Source: Lycium barbarum (taxonomy: Eukaryota > Streptophyta > Magnoliopsida > Solanales > Solanaceae). From it: a stretch of DNA of 64,000 bases. The notes beneath the pieces are model-generated. The model saw only the letters and a list, made by a program, of their open reading frames with translations. It was not told the DNA's origin and did no database searches. Shown piece after piece: positions 1-10,953 of the stretch. Made by a program: the position numbers and the translations under genes. The stretch's first letter is position 1. Each line of letters starts with the position of its first letter. The stretch spans positions 110,159,601 through 110,223,600 of the forward strand of contig NC_083339.1 in the NCBI RefSeq assembly GCF_019175385.1. Reading direction: 5' to 3'.

Positions 1-2140
1 TTCAAATGCCTTATGAAAACCCTTATTCCTCTCGTTCTTTATATTAAATTTCCTTAGCTTCTTGGAGGCGATTTGAAGAGGGTTTTGTCAGATTCTCAAG
101 TGGGTAAGTTCCCTAATCTTAATCTCTTTCATTTACCTTTTCTAATTGAGGATTCACGGTAGTAAATCCATAGAACTTGAAAGAATAAGAGAGGGTTTTT
201 GGGTTTTTTTCTTGAATAAGTTGTTAATTATAAAACCTTGATTTGTTGATTGATTAAGTATGGAATTGATGAGTAGTAGCTATGCAAACATGATTCCTTC
301 ATTATTAGTGACTAATTTGTGAGATTTAAAGTTAGGGTTTCTACCCAAAATGGGGGGCTTCACCTAGAATTCGAATTAGAGTAATTTATGAGTTCTTCTA
401 GCTTTTAATTGATGGGAATTGATCACATAGAACATTAATTTCATGTTGAGACCTACAGATTCCTAATTTTATCTTTTTGGTTCATAAACACCATTCCATA
501 AGTTGGGATTTGGGTCTTGAATAGAAGAAGGATTGAATGATGTTTCTTCTTGATTCTAATTTCATAATTCACTATGATTAGACTTCCATTATCATGAAGC
601 TCAAAGGAAGCGAAAGACTAAGGTTTGGCTATTGGAGACTTTGATGTTCGGCTTTCCAGGTAGTTAATGGTTTATCTTATAGTGAGACTTCGATTAGCGA
701 AGCGTATGTTTAGATGATATTGCCGGAGAATGCATGTAAACCTTTGGGTATAAAGTTGGGTTGGATATTACCTTAGGTTAGGCCTTGTTGTATGATTAGG
801 GGGCTAGCCACCTTGTTGCTTTGTTGACTTATCTTATTCTATTTACTTATTGGCTCGCTACGACGTTGAGACATCCGATATTGGTAATTAGTGATATATC
901 ATGACTATGATATTACGGTACTTTACTTGATTTGATAGTGAGATGAGAAATGTGATTCCATTGTGGCTTATGGTATAGCCTTATTATTGATACTACTTGT
1001 GTGCCATATGTGGTACTGTTTGGAATTAGATTGGTTGTTGATCTTACATTACATCGTATTCATACTCATTTTCATGATACATTGATATTGCATTGTTATG
1101 GTACTAAGGATGGAAAGTGAGAAAGAAATACTGATACATTGAAACACATTGTATATCAAGTCATCTCTGGGTTGTGTGTGGAATGACTGATATGAGGTGT
1201 ATAGGTAGGAAGGAGTCATCATTGGGCTTTGTGCGAAGTGACTGGTATATGGACTCCGCGGGTCCCCCATGAGTTGTGCTGCCGAGATGTGATGTTCCAT
1301 CGGTCGAAGTGCATGTGTATGGTGCATATGCATTATATTCATCATTTCATACATTATTGCATTGCATTTTATCTATTTGTTTTCTGTGATATGATTGTGA
1401 TATACTGGTTTGGAATGGTTATACTGAGATTTGATACAGTTGGGTTTTGATGTTATAACATAGGTGATGACTTCTTGTGATATGATTTTGATATACTGGT
1501 TCGAAATGGTTATACTGAGATTTGGCACAGTTGGGTTTAGATACTATAACACAGGTCATGACTTCTTGTGATATACTGGTTGGGATTGGTCACACTAAGA
1601 CTTGGCACAGTTGAGTTTAAATGCTATAACATAGGTGATGACTTGTATCGTGGTTATGGATTCGTGTTGACTTGTACCTTGTTGTTTTACGTGTTTATCT
1701 TGCTTTGTTGTGTTTATATATATTAGCTAGTCTTAGTCGGCCTATGATACCTACCAGTACTTGTTGTTTGTACTGACCAGCACTTCCTGCATTCTTTTAT
1801 GAATGCAGAGTACCAGGTTGGGTCTACTTCTACCCCTAGTGGCTGATTATCGAGCCTTTTCAGGGTGAACGTGAAGACATTCGCTGCCCGAAGACTCTTC
1901 TATTACTTATGTCTTACTTTTCATTCCGAGACATGATTTGAGACTATTTACGTATTATTATCACTGTTAAGACTTGTAGTATTTGACTTAGATACTCTTG
2001 TATGACCAGACCAGATAATGGGGTGGATTTCATTTACTTCAGGACTTATTTATATTATATCTGTGAGACATGTTATTTTACTTTCTTCTGCTATTTCTAT
2101 TATTTGTTGAATGTTGGGTTAAGGAAATAGGTCATGACCA
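1..2140 (+). mobile_element. Ty3/gypsy 5' LTR (left end cut by window)
   Basis: Non-coding DNA with the look of the long Solanaceae chromovirus-type LTRs. It aligns by eye, with high identity over several hundred bases (for example 690-860), to the reverse complement of the solo LTR at 42250-49114, so the two are one family. It ends in CA at 2139-2140 and is followed two bases later by a primer-binding site, which makes it a 5' LTR. The stretch 1380-1645 holds about three degenerate direct copies of a ~95-bp unit. No coding capacity is expected or seen; short frames here are chance. Confidence 0.8.
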
Positions 2141-2142
2141 GT

Positions 2143-2154
2143 TGGTATCGGAGC
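2143..2154 (+). promoter_or_regulatory. Primer-binding site (tRNA-iMet type)
   Basis: TGGTATCGGAGC differs by one base from the TGGTATCAGAGC priming site used by many plant LTR retrotransposons. It lies two bases downstream of the LTR end and starts the leader, which runs to 2246, is broken by the next element, and resumes at 7997. Confidence 0.8.
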
Positions 2155-2246
2155 CCTAGGTTACCCGGTCTATAATATAAGAGTGTGTCTTGCAAAGTCT
2201 CGCGGATCGCTACGATGAGCTCCGTATCTATCTGCGAGAGGCTATA

Positions 2247-3386
2247 TGATATGATCCAACATGGCACACTTCATTTAAAGACTTACATCCAAAGCCAAGT
2301 TATGTAACTTCAAGCTCTACAAGCGGCATGGATGATAAGGATGGCATTGAAGGCCTTTAGAGGCTCCTACAAGCCACACAAGATGGCTTATGATGCGTGG
2401 AAGGTGGCTTCAGGGTTGATTGTAGAAGAAGCTACTAGAAAGGTGACCAAATACACAAGTGGCTTGAAGTGCAAGAAGGATATAAACGCAAAGTGGCCGA
2501 ACGTGCAAACAAGGGAATTTCTGCAAATTGGCTATACTTGCAAACTTGGGTAAGATCGGGAGTTGGCCATTTTTACAAAGAATAAACATTTTGAATTCCA
2601 AGTCAATATCCCAACTAGCCAAACAAGGCCCTTGCCTCATTAATTGTATTTTTTCAATAACTTAGTCTTTTTTAGTCTAGGAGCCCGTTTGGATTGGCTT
2701 ATAAGTTGCTTATAAGCTGTTTTCAGCTTTTTTGAGTGTTTGGCTGGCCAGCTTAAAGTCATTTTGTGCTTAAAATAAGCTCAAAAAAATAATTGGGCCC
2801 ATTTGACTTAGCTTATCTAAAGCAGCTTATAAGCTGAAAACAGCTTATAAGCCAAAAAAAATAAGTTAGACTACCCCAACTTATTTTTTTTTAGCTTATA
2901 AGCTGTTTGCAGCTTATAGGCATAAGCCCATCCAAGCAGGATCTAGGAGTATAAATACTAGATTTAGACATTTCATTTACCTAGATTATGTTGAATTGAG
3001 GTGAATACTCTAAAATGAGTGATAGTTTGTTTGGTAGAATTAGTGTAGTGCTAATCTAGTGATTAGTGTTTAGTGATAGTTGATTATGGTGGATTCCATT
3101 GTTGGCTATTGAACTCTTTTTCCATTGATTTCATATGAGAGTGGTTCATTTGATTGAATCTTAAATTGAATTCAAATAGTATAGGTTCGTTAGTAGGAAT
3201 CGATTAGGGGGGTTTGGGTTTAATATACCTAGATTTGCCTATAATTCCTTTACTAATTAGGTCTTGCTTCTATCCGTCTTCTTCTCATCCCAAATTCTTC
3301 ACTTCTCATCCCATGATTTCTTCATTATCTTTATTTTCGCATATTTGTTGTTTGAATCTGTGTCTTCCACAAGACGGATCTTATCA
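2247..3386 (+). repeat. 5' LTR of element 1
   Basis: LTR of the TGATATGATCC type. Without the 263-bp MITE at 2681-2943 and its 3-bp TSD it would be 874 bp, close to the 886 bp of the 3' LTR. The two agree in almost continuous blocks, for example the TATA-like segment around 2950 and 7547. Scattered substitutions show the insertion is not very recent. Confidence 0.85.
2681..2943. mobile_element. Tourist-like MITE, copy 1
   Basis: Inserted in the 5' LTR of element 1 and absent from the 3' LTR, which gives an exact empty site. The left end reads GAGCCCGTTTGGATTGGCT; the right end is a degenerate inverted copy. The flanks TAG (2678-2680 and 2944-2946) are a 3-bp duplication. This fits PIF/Harbinger (Tourist) MITEs. 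The interior is rich in inverted AGCTTATAAGCTG units. Further copies are at 27341-27635 and 34713-35079. Confidence 0.85.
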
Positions 3387-4223
3387 TTTGTTATCAAAGT
3401 TTAGGCTAGAGTGTTGTTTCGACAATTCTCAATCCTAGGTTTGAACTTTAAAAATCCCAAAAAAAAAAAAACTAAAAATTTGTTGTAGTTTTTTGGTGGA
3501 TTTGAGGTCAAATTTGCGTTCCTTGATATTAAAACCCCTAGGTTTCAAATTTCGTGGCATTTGGAGGTGTTTTGAAGATTTTACCATTGTTGAAGCTTGA
3601 AGGTTTGAAACTTGAAAGTAGGTCTTTGTGATTGAAGGTGAAATTGGCTTCCATTGGTGTTGGGCTTTGTTCTCCTAATTGAGGGGAGCTTAGATCCGAA
3701 TTTTTGTGCAAAAACAAGTTGATTTGAAGGTGATTTAAAATTGGGTGTTCTTCATGTTCTTGAGCATCTTCATATCTTCATAGGTGTTCTTGTAAAGTCT
3801 AGAAACTAACAATATGGATTTAGTGATTTGGAGTTTATTTGTAGCTAATTTTTATTGGTTTTTGTTCTCCTAGTCAAGGAGGACTTAAATTCAAAATTTG
3901 GGAGAAAAATAAGTTGATTTGGGCATAGATTGAGTTTTGAGTGTTCTTGGTGTTCATAAGCATCTTCATATCTTCATAGTGAAGAAGAAGACCAAAAAAA
4001 GTGTTTGATCCAAAATTATCAACTCAAAAGGGTGAAAAGGTGTTTGTGTGGGCCCAAGTCAAAAAAAATAAGAAATATTTAATCCAATTTTCTGATTTTT
4101 CAAAAAAAAAAGGAAAATTCCACGTCAGCAGATACGCCAGCTGCTACGTCAGCCTGACGCGCCAGAAAGCCCAGTCACACCTGATGGGCGCGTGGGGGCC
4201 ACTTTCAGAGAGTTGAATTTTTT

Positions 4224-4252
4224 CAACACTTAGAAAAAATTTCTAAGTGTTG
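4224..4252. repeat. Perfect 13-bp-arm hairpin in element 1 leader
   Basis: CAACACTTAGAAA (4224-4236) and TTTCTAAGTGTTG (4240-4252) are exact inverted copies separated by three bases. Parts of the motif (CTAAGTGTTGGC) recur at about 4438-4450 and, varied, at 4470-4484. The role is unknown; it lies in the long untranslated leader between PBS and gag-like frame. Confidence 0.8.
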
Positions 4253-5044
4253 GCAGATTTTGGTCCAACTTTGAAGGGGCATATTTTTGTGTGTATAAGG
4301 AGTTACGCAACCGATAGCCTATTTAAATTGAAGTTCATCGAGTCTACTTTCCAAATCAACCAACCATTCATCAATCGGAGCTATGTAGAAAGAATTATTT
4401 GCGTTTTAAAAACATGTGGCAAGCAGCTCCGAATTTTCTAAGTGTTGGCCAAAAACTTCCCAAATTTGTCTAAGTGTTTGGCTAAGGTTTGTTCACTTCT
4501 TCTTCTCATTTGTTTGATTCTCCTAGCTAATTGACAACTAGTAATTGATCCTTACTTGGTTTTTAACTAGTTCTTGAGTCCGTATTTCTTTCGTGTCAAT
4601 TCTTTCAAGCTTTTCTTGTTTTAATTTCGTTGGAACTTCTTTGGCTCTTTTCGTTAGTTTTTGAGTCGTCTTTCATTCATTAAACAAGAATCCATTCTTC
4701 CACAAAGCTTAGCAATCTTGTGAATTTATTTAGGATAAGCGGTTCTTTACCAACTTTGAAAGAACCACTAGGTTGAGAGGTAAGGTGAGTGCAAATACGA
4801 GTGGTGTGAGGAATTTTTGCTACTAACGTGTTTGCTAGTTTTTGCAGGTACAAGGTTTAAGTTAGGGAATTTGGCATTGCCTCCTTGTAGTATCGAGGCG
4901 TACATGGCTCAACTTGTGTAAGAAAGAGAGAACCTATTTATTGCAAATGTGCAAAATTCTAACGTGGAGTGGCCAACCTTGTGTCCAAAATCCAATAAAG
5001 AAGGTTACTTCGAATAGGAAGACAAGTTGGATGATATTTTTTAA

Positions 5045-6025
5045 TGTTACCACTACTTGGAAAAAGAGAAAGTGGAGCTAGCTTCTAGCACCCTCAAAGG
5101 GATTCTTATAAAGCATTGGGAGCATGAGAAAGGAAAGAGGAATCCAATTGAGACTTGGAGTGCCTTAGAGGAATTTTGGAGGTGTCGTTTTGTCAATCCA
5201 TATGGAAAGAAAAAAGACACCAAGCACATTCTTAACCCTTCCAAGGATGTACTTGACACTTGTCCTAACTCCTATGAAATCGAGAGAGAAAAGATTGAAA
5301 GGAGTAAGGGAGTGAAAAGTGACAACTCTAGAGTGGAAAAAGGAGAGGTTGTGAGGAGTTATGTGAGGGAGTTGTCACAACCCCATTCTAACCCTTGTAA
5401 CTTTTATTTCTTCTCTAGTTGTTTGAAAAATGGTGCAGGTATTCTTGGAAGCAAACCGAATGTTGAGCCTCAAACTTTGAAAGTTCTTGAGGTAGTTGAA
5501 GGCTTCCCGAAGGAGCACATGGACTCTAAAGTTGAAATCCGAGGTAAAGGAGATGTTGTGTGCAAACTACAAGGTAACATAGCTAGTCTTAACACCACAA
5601 ATGATGTGATTGACCATGTTGTTGAAGTGAGCGTAAAAGATAGCTTGTCCTTAATTGAGCTAAATGAGTCTTTACCTTGTGAGGGGCTTAGTGCTATTGT
5701 GATAATTGACAATGAATTTGATATGGGTGATCCAATACTAGTTGATCCTATTGATGACTATCTTGACTCTTCTTTTGAGTTCAAGTTGTGTCCACCTAGT
5801 GTTGATTCTCTTGATATACATGTTAGTACATTGTCATGTGAGTTGTTAGGACACCCACTAGTTGATCCTAGCGATGACCGAATTGAATCTTCTAGTAAGG
5901 TCAATTTGTGTCCAACTAGTATGGATGACAATTGTTTTGGTCAACTTTCTTGTATCGATAGTCCACTAATTGAGAAATGTCGTGATGTGCTTAATGAATC
6001 TCAATTTAGTGATGAAGTTAGCTAA
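5045..6025 (+). pseudogene. Gag-like protein remnant of element 1
   Basis: An open frame of about 326 codons without a clear ATG; it is open from 5045, just after a stop, and the first in-frame start-like codon is TTG at 5057. The N-terminal 60 residues fit the retrotransposon Gag domain: a YHYLEKEKVELA segment, a conserved tryptophan (KHWEHEKG), then PIETWSALEEFWRCRFVNPY, matching the family pattern of a sW-elk-rF block. The rest is acidic and low in homology, with internal near-repeats (LVDPIDDYLDSSFEFKLCPPS and LVDPSDDRIESSSKVNLCP). No CCHC knuckle is seen. A related protein is encoded by element 2 on the minus strand (shared IERSKGV, VRELS and SLIELNESLPC blocks), which supports real past coding. 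It would have formed virus-like particles in the cytoplasm. Likely no longer translated intact. Confidence 0.7.
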
Positions 6026-7092
6026 GTTAATATTGAATGTGAATATGACACACCACCCGTGTTTGACACTTATGGAGATGCGTCTTTCGTCCTTGATTTG
6101 TCGTCATTTGTTGAGACTCAAGATTCTAAAGGTGTTATGTGTCAACTAGATAGTCATGAGATTGAAAATGCTTTGAAGAATGACCTTTGTCTTCTGAGAT
6201 TTCATGCTTTGATCCTTCATTGTTCATTGATTCGTTTTTTTATATATAGATAATGCGTTATTTGATATTGACATGGCTATTGGGAATGATGAACCTAGTG
6301 GGGTGTTTGGTAATGTTTAGCATTTGGTTTCCTTTGGAGACTATAATGTGATATGTAACCCACTATGGAATGATGATACTCTTTCCCTTGATGGAGATCT
6401 TCCTTAGAGGAGGTGTGATCCATTTGTGGGGAAGCAAAGTGTACAAAACAAAGGCGGACCTTGTTTAGAAATGGCTAATTCTTCCTTTCATGTTCAACTT
6501 CAAAGTAGCCTATTGGATGATCTTGTTCTAGATTCTAGTAATGAGGTTACACTTGAGGATGACATAGAAAACGAAGTTGTTTTACGCAATACCTTTCTTT
6601 ACTACTTGTTTGCATTTGATGATGCTCATGTGTATGTTTTGGGTGAAATTTATGTTAAGTGAGACTCTTATAGGGTAAATGATTGTGTCTTTGACCATAC
6701 TAGGTGGGTAATCTACCCATTTGATCCAGGTGATACCTCGCGTGATTTAGGGACGCCATCTTGGAAGAGTCCTTGCTTGAAAATTGAATTTTCGTGGTGC
6801 TTCATGTCAAATAGAACCAATGTAGCATTCCATGCTTCATATTTTGCATCCATTGGCTTTATTACTTTACCCTTATGTCATGAACCTTGGAGGGATCAAC
6901 TTCTTGGTACCTTATGTGTGCAAATGTTAATCATGATTGTCATTGATGTGTGGTTGTACCACAAATTTGCTCATCCTTGGCATAAACATGTGATTATGAT
7001 TTTGTGTGCTAACCCTCAATCCTTGAAGAGTATGTTTTCGTGTGTCTTCCCGTAGGTTTTGCTGGGTTTGGATTCGAGGATAAATCCTTTTA
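6026..7092 (+). pseudogene. Degenerate 3' internal coding remnants of element 1
   Basis: Several short in-register frames (for example 6059-6253, 6426-6662 and 6777-7055) separated by stops follow the gag-like frame. Their composition (Asp, Phe, Cys and His-rich, with no RT or integrase motif) suggests a continued reading region of unknown function rather than pol. I recognise no domain. Confidence 0.35.
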
Positions 7093-7105
7093 AAGAAGGG
7101 AAGGA

Positions 7106-7991
7106 TGATATGATCCTACATGGCACACTTCATTTAAAGATTTACATCCAAAGCCAAGTTATGAAACTTCAAGCTCTACAAGCGGCTTGGATGATAAGGA
7201 TGACATTGAAGGCCTTTGGAGGCTCCTACAAGCCACACAAGATGGCTTATGATGTGTGGAAGGTGGCTTCAGGGTTGATTGAAGAAGAAGCTACTAGATA
7301 GGGGACCAAATGCGCAAGTGGCTAAAAGTGCAAGAAGCATATAAACGCAAAGTGGCCAAACTTGCAAATTAGGGTATTTCTTCAAATTGGCTACACTTGC
7401 AAACTTGGATAAGATCAGGAGTTGGCTATTTGTATAAGGAATAAACATTTCGAATTCCAAGTCAACATCCCAACTAGCCAAACAAGGCCCTTACCTCATT
7501 AATGGCATTTTTGTAATAACTTGGTCTTCTTTAGTCTAGGAGTATAAATACTAGACTTAGACATTTCATTTACCTAGATTATGTTGAATTTAGATGAATA
7601 CGTTAAAATGAGTAATAGTTTGTTTGGTAGAATTATTGTAGTGCTAATCTAGTGATTAGTGTTTAGTGATAGTTGATTATGGTGGATTCCATTGTTGGCT
7701 AGTGAACTCTTTTTCCATTGATTTCATATGAGAGTTTTTCATTTGTGGATTCATTTGATTGACTCTTAAATTGAATTCAAATAGTATAGGTTCGTTAGTA
7801 GGAATCGATTAGGAGGGTTTGGGTTTAATATACCTAGATTTGACTATAATTCCTTCACTAATTGGGTCTTGCTTTTATCCCTCTTCTTCTCATCCTAAAT
7901 TCTTTACTTCTCATCCCTTGATTTCTTCATTATCTTTATTTCTGCGTATTTGTTGTTTGAATCCGTGTCTTCCACAAGCCGGATCTTATCA
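7106..7991 (+). repeat. 3' LTR of element 1
   Basis: 886-bp LTR, TGATATGATCC to GGATCTTATCA, preceded by a polypurine tract. It lacks the MITE found in the 5' LTR. Confidence 0.85.
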
Positions 7992-7996
7992 TTATA

Positions 7997-9290
7997 AGAC
8001 ATTTTAGGATACCTTCAATTCTTTCATTCTCTCGTGCGACTTCATTCAAATTGGTATCTAGTCGATTATAATTAGTGTTTGAACTTTCTTGTCTTAATCA
8101 CCCACGGAGGGTGGAAACTCGTACTCGAAGTCTTATGCAAATGGTCGATGGTACGAGATGTGTTCCTCTGATTCAGACACGTGATCAAGCTCAGTCTCTA
8201 GTTATGGTCCAAGGATTCGATTGTGTGGAGTCGTGATTAGACTCGTTTATTGTGGGGGTTTGTGAGAAATGGGAAAGATAATTCATAGAGTTTCATGATC
8301 TCTATGTTTTAGTGTTGGATGCTCGGAAGTGACAAAGTGCATTGATGGCTTAACAATAGTGGTTTGCTCGATGATATGATCGGTTTGGGAAAAGCTTCAG
8401 CTTTGTTAAAGAATTATGACGGTGTGTGTGGCCCGAGTGTACCAATGACAGGTCGGTGATTCCTCAGTGGTAGGGTATTAGATGTCGGTAGTTGGGGATA
8501 AGTGTGAGTTCGGTAAGGATCATCGAATTTAGGCAAACGTATTGTGATCGTGTGTAATAAAGAAAAGAAGTTGAGAATAAGGACATGAAGGAAGACTTTT
8601 GTGGAAAGCATGTAGCGAAGTGAGACTTCATAGAATATCTTGGATATGAGTGCTTTCGTGATATTAGAAAGGAAAATTTGGTATCTGACATGGTTTTCAG
8701 GATAAGATTGCAATTGATGCGGGGGCAAATTTCGTGTTCGGTCCTGAAAGGTAAAGGGGGTTCGACATGACAGAATGGTACTGATGTAAGTGTTCATCTG
8801 AGCTATGGTTATTATAGAGTATTGAATCTTGCAGAAATAATTAGGCATGGTTTGGTAACGGTCGTACTTATAGGTTCACGTGATATCTCAGGGATATGGT
8901 ACTAAAAGTCATTCTTGATATAAGCTCGTTGATGTTAAAGGACTACTCTGGTATTAAATGAATGTTATGGGCACATCGTTCGATCGAAAAACTTGACTGG
9001 GTTGTAGACTTCTGAGGGCTAGTAATCGACTGATAGAAAGGACTTCAATTATGGGCGAATACGATGAGTTAATGACTCGAGGAGTTACTGGTTGTTCCAC
9101 TTAGATTTGAGGAGAAATATTGATATTGTTTTGTGGTTCATTTGGCTTAGATGGCTGATTAGTTTAGAGGATCGAGTGGATTTGAGTGTTTGTTAGTTGC
9201 TAGTGATAAAAGTGATTTGAAATGAAACACGGGAACTGAAGGATTACAATGAGGCATCTTGCTATGGATTGTAGATGAAGAATTCCTGTT
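7997..9290 (+). mobile_element. Decayed internal region of the left gypsy element
   Basis: The sequence resumes the gypsy leader interrupted at 2246; the joined leader continues with the pyrimidine-rich stretch at 8006-8030. No frame longer than 75 codons is seen on the plus strand, and no pol motif is recognisable. The 144-codon minus-strand frame at 8414-8848 has no known features. Treated as heavily mutated gag/leader DNA. It ends at an abrupt junction with copia DNA near 9290. Confidence 0.45.
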
Positions 9291-10005
9291 AGCACCCCCA
9301 TGGACTGTGGAGTTAAATTGTCAAGGCGTGAAGATGGAGAAAATATCAATCCCACATATTTTAAGAGTCTCGTTGGAAGATTAAGTTGCTTAACTTGTAT
9401 GGCACCCGATATTCTTTTTGATTTTGGACTTGTGAGCCATTTTATGAAAACCCCAAAAACTTCTTATTTAAAAGCAACCCAAAGAATACTCTGGTCATCA
9501 AAGGTACACTTGATTATGGAATTTTTTATTCATCTTCCAGAGATTTCAAGCTTGTTGGCTATTGTGATAGTGATTGGGCTGGTGATGCTAATGACTAGAA
9601 AAGTACTATCGGGTTTGTTTTCTTTTTTAAAAATTCTATATTTACATGGAATTTCAAAAAGCAACCAATTGTAACTTTTTCAACTTGTGAAGCGGAGTAT
9701 GTAGCAACTTCTTCTTGTGTTTGTCATGCAATTTGGCTAAGGAATTTGTTGGAAGAACTTTGCCAACCATAAAAAGATGCAACTAAGATTTGTGTTGATA
9801 ACAAATCGGCAATTGTGTTGTCCAAGAACCCGGTGTTTCATGAAGGGAGCAAGAATATTGATACTAAGTATCATTTCATTAGAGATTGCATATAAAAGAA
9901 GGAGGTCGAACTTGATTTTGTGAAATATCAAGACCAAGTTGCGGACATTTTCACCAAGTTGTTGAAGATTGATATTTTTCAGAATCTGCGGATGGCTCTT
10001 GAGTA
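9291..10005 (+). pseudogene. Ty1/copia RT end and RNase H (broken)
   Basis: The translation follows the C-terminal part of copia Pol. It begins TPMDCGVKLS, then YFKSLVGRLSCLT and PDIL (the RT/RNase H linker), then further on STCEAEYVATSS, WLRNLLEEL, CVDNKSAI, NPVFHEGSKNIDTKYHF and QDQVADIFTKLL, ending at a stop at 10003-10005. These are hallmark copia RNase H blocks. The frame changes at least once between 9674 and 10005, and in-frame stops interrupt it (before KDATK and after RDCI), so it is a pseudogene. It joins directly to the polypurine tract and LTR at 10028, so it is the 3' end of a copia element whose upstream part is missing. Confidence 0.9.
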
Positions 10006-10027
10006 GTGAATCAAGTTTAAGGGGGGA

Positions 10028-10577
10028 TGTTGAAAAAATAAACTTGTTCATATTATTAAACTTGTTTACTTGATATTTGATTTAGTTCATGAACTAGTAG
10101 GTTAATGTATTAAGAGATACATGAATTGGTGGAAAATTCTAGATTAGTCTGGTGAGTTCTTATTAATGTACGTGGAAGATATGAAGTGTGGACTTCTTAA
10201 TGGTGATACATGTATGCTAGGCTAGATACATGGATAAATTCAACTATAAATAGTCATGTAATCTAGCCATTTCAATCAAGTCAAGTTGAAATAGAAAATC
10301 TTCTTTCCTCCACTTCTCTTCTAATGAGTTTTGAGTGTTGTCTTGCTCTCCTCAGTTTTCTAACAAATCAGACGTAGGATTTTCTTTATTGACATCCCAT
10401 CGCTAGTGAAAGAGATAGCGACTCACGTCAAAATTTGGAAGACCAAAAACGTGAGATTGAAGAATCACACTCATTGCTAGAAATTTAGGAACACTTCCAC
10501 ATTCAGTCTATTTTTCTTGATGATTTGACCTGATAGATCTTGGGGTAGATATATTCATCTACAGTTCAGTTCTAACA
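10028..10577 (+). repeat. Copia LTR shared by two partial elements
   Basis: Starts TGTTGAAAAAATAAAC after the polypurine tract TTTAAGGGGGGA and ends TTCTAACA, 550 bp. It is followed two bases later by a perfect tRNA-iMet PBS. It therefore serves as 3' LTR of the fragment on its left and 5' LTR of the fragment on its right. Such an arrangement arises by unequal recombination between LTRs of tandem or adjacent copies. Confidence 0.85.
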
Positions 10578-10579
10578 AG

Positions 10580-10591
10580 TGGTATCAGAGC
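10580..10591 (+). promoter_or_regulatory. Copia primer-binding site
   Basis: TGGTATCAGAGC, an exact match to the common plant initiator-Met tRNA priming motif, just after the LTR end. Confidence 0.9.
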
Positions 10592-10953
10592 TTGTATTTT
10601 ATTAAATCATTAGGATTTCTTTTCTAAAGTATGTACTGGAAAAAAAAAAGAATAAGGTTATTACATCTCTAAATCAAAGTCGGTTCAATCTGTAAATTTG
10701 GCTTCTGTTATTGATAATGCTAAGTGAAGCTTGAGTTCAATCTGTTATCATTCACTTTAAGGATTATAAAAAAGATTGGTTATTATTTTTTTCTAGTCAG
10801 CCGTATAATATGGCTTATGTTTTCTTGGTGGAGGTTTTACTCCTTTGTGTCCTAAGCTTGAATCTTCAATTTATCTCAAGAATCTGAGTTATGGAAATAG
10901 GGGGTTTTCTCTAAAATTGGGGATCTTAAATTAATGATGCAATAAATGCTAAA
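10592..10953 (+). mobile_element. Copia leader and decayed start of gag
   Basis: Leader following the PBS. It should hold the start of gag, but every frame carries stops. It is cut at about 10953 by the solo LTR and the copia sequence resumes at 12468. Confidence 0.55.

Larger units (their letters stand above)
2247..7991 (+). mobile_element. Non-autonomous LTR retrotransposon (gag-like only), element 1
   Basis: Two LTRs in direct orientation (2247-3386 and 7106-7991) flank a 3.7-kb internal region. Both begin TGATATGATCC and end GGATCTTATCA, an inverted terminal pair. A degenerate PBS (TTGTTATCAAAG, 3388-3399) follows the left LTR. A purine-rich tract (AAGAAGGGAAGGA, 7093-7105) precedes the right one. 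The flanking bases CTATA (2242-2246) and TTATA (7992-7996) match at four of five positions and fit a 5-bp target duplication. The element therefore inserted into the leader of the gypsy element that starts the window. The internal region encodes only a gag-like protein and short frames; no protease, RT, RNase H or integrase was recognised, so mobility would need enzymes from a relative. Confidence 0.85.

Noticed and set aside
1049..1450. His/Met-rich frames on both strands at the window start
   Set aside because: Inside the gypsy LTR; LTRs of this type are non-coding.
8414..8848. 144-codon minus-strand frame
   Set aside because: No recognisable motif; lies antisense in decayed gypsy DNA.
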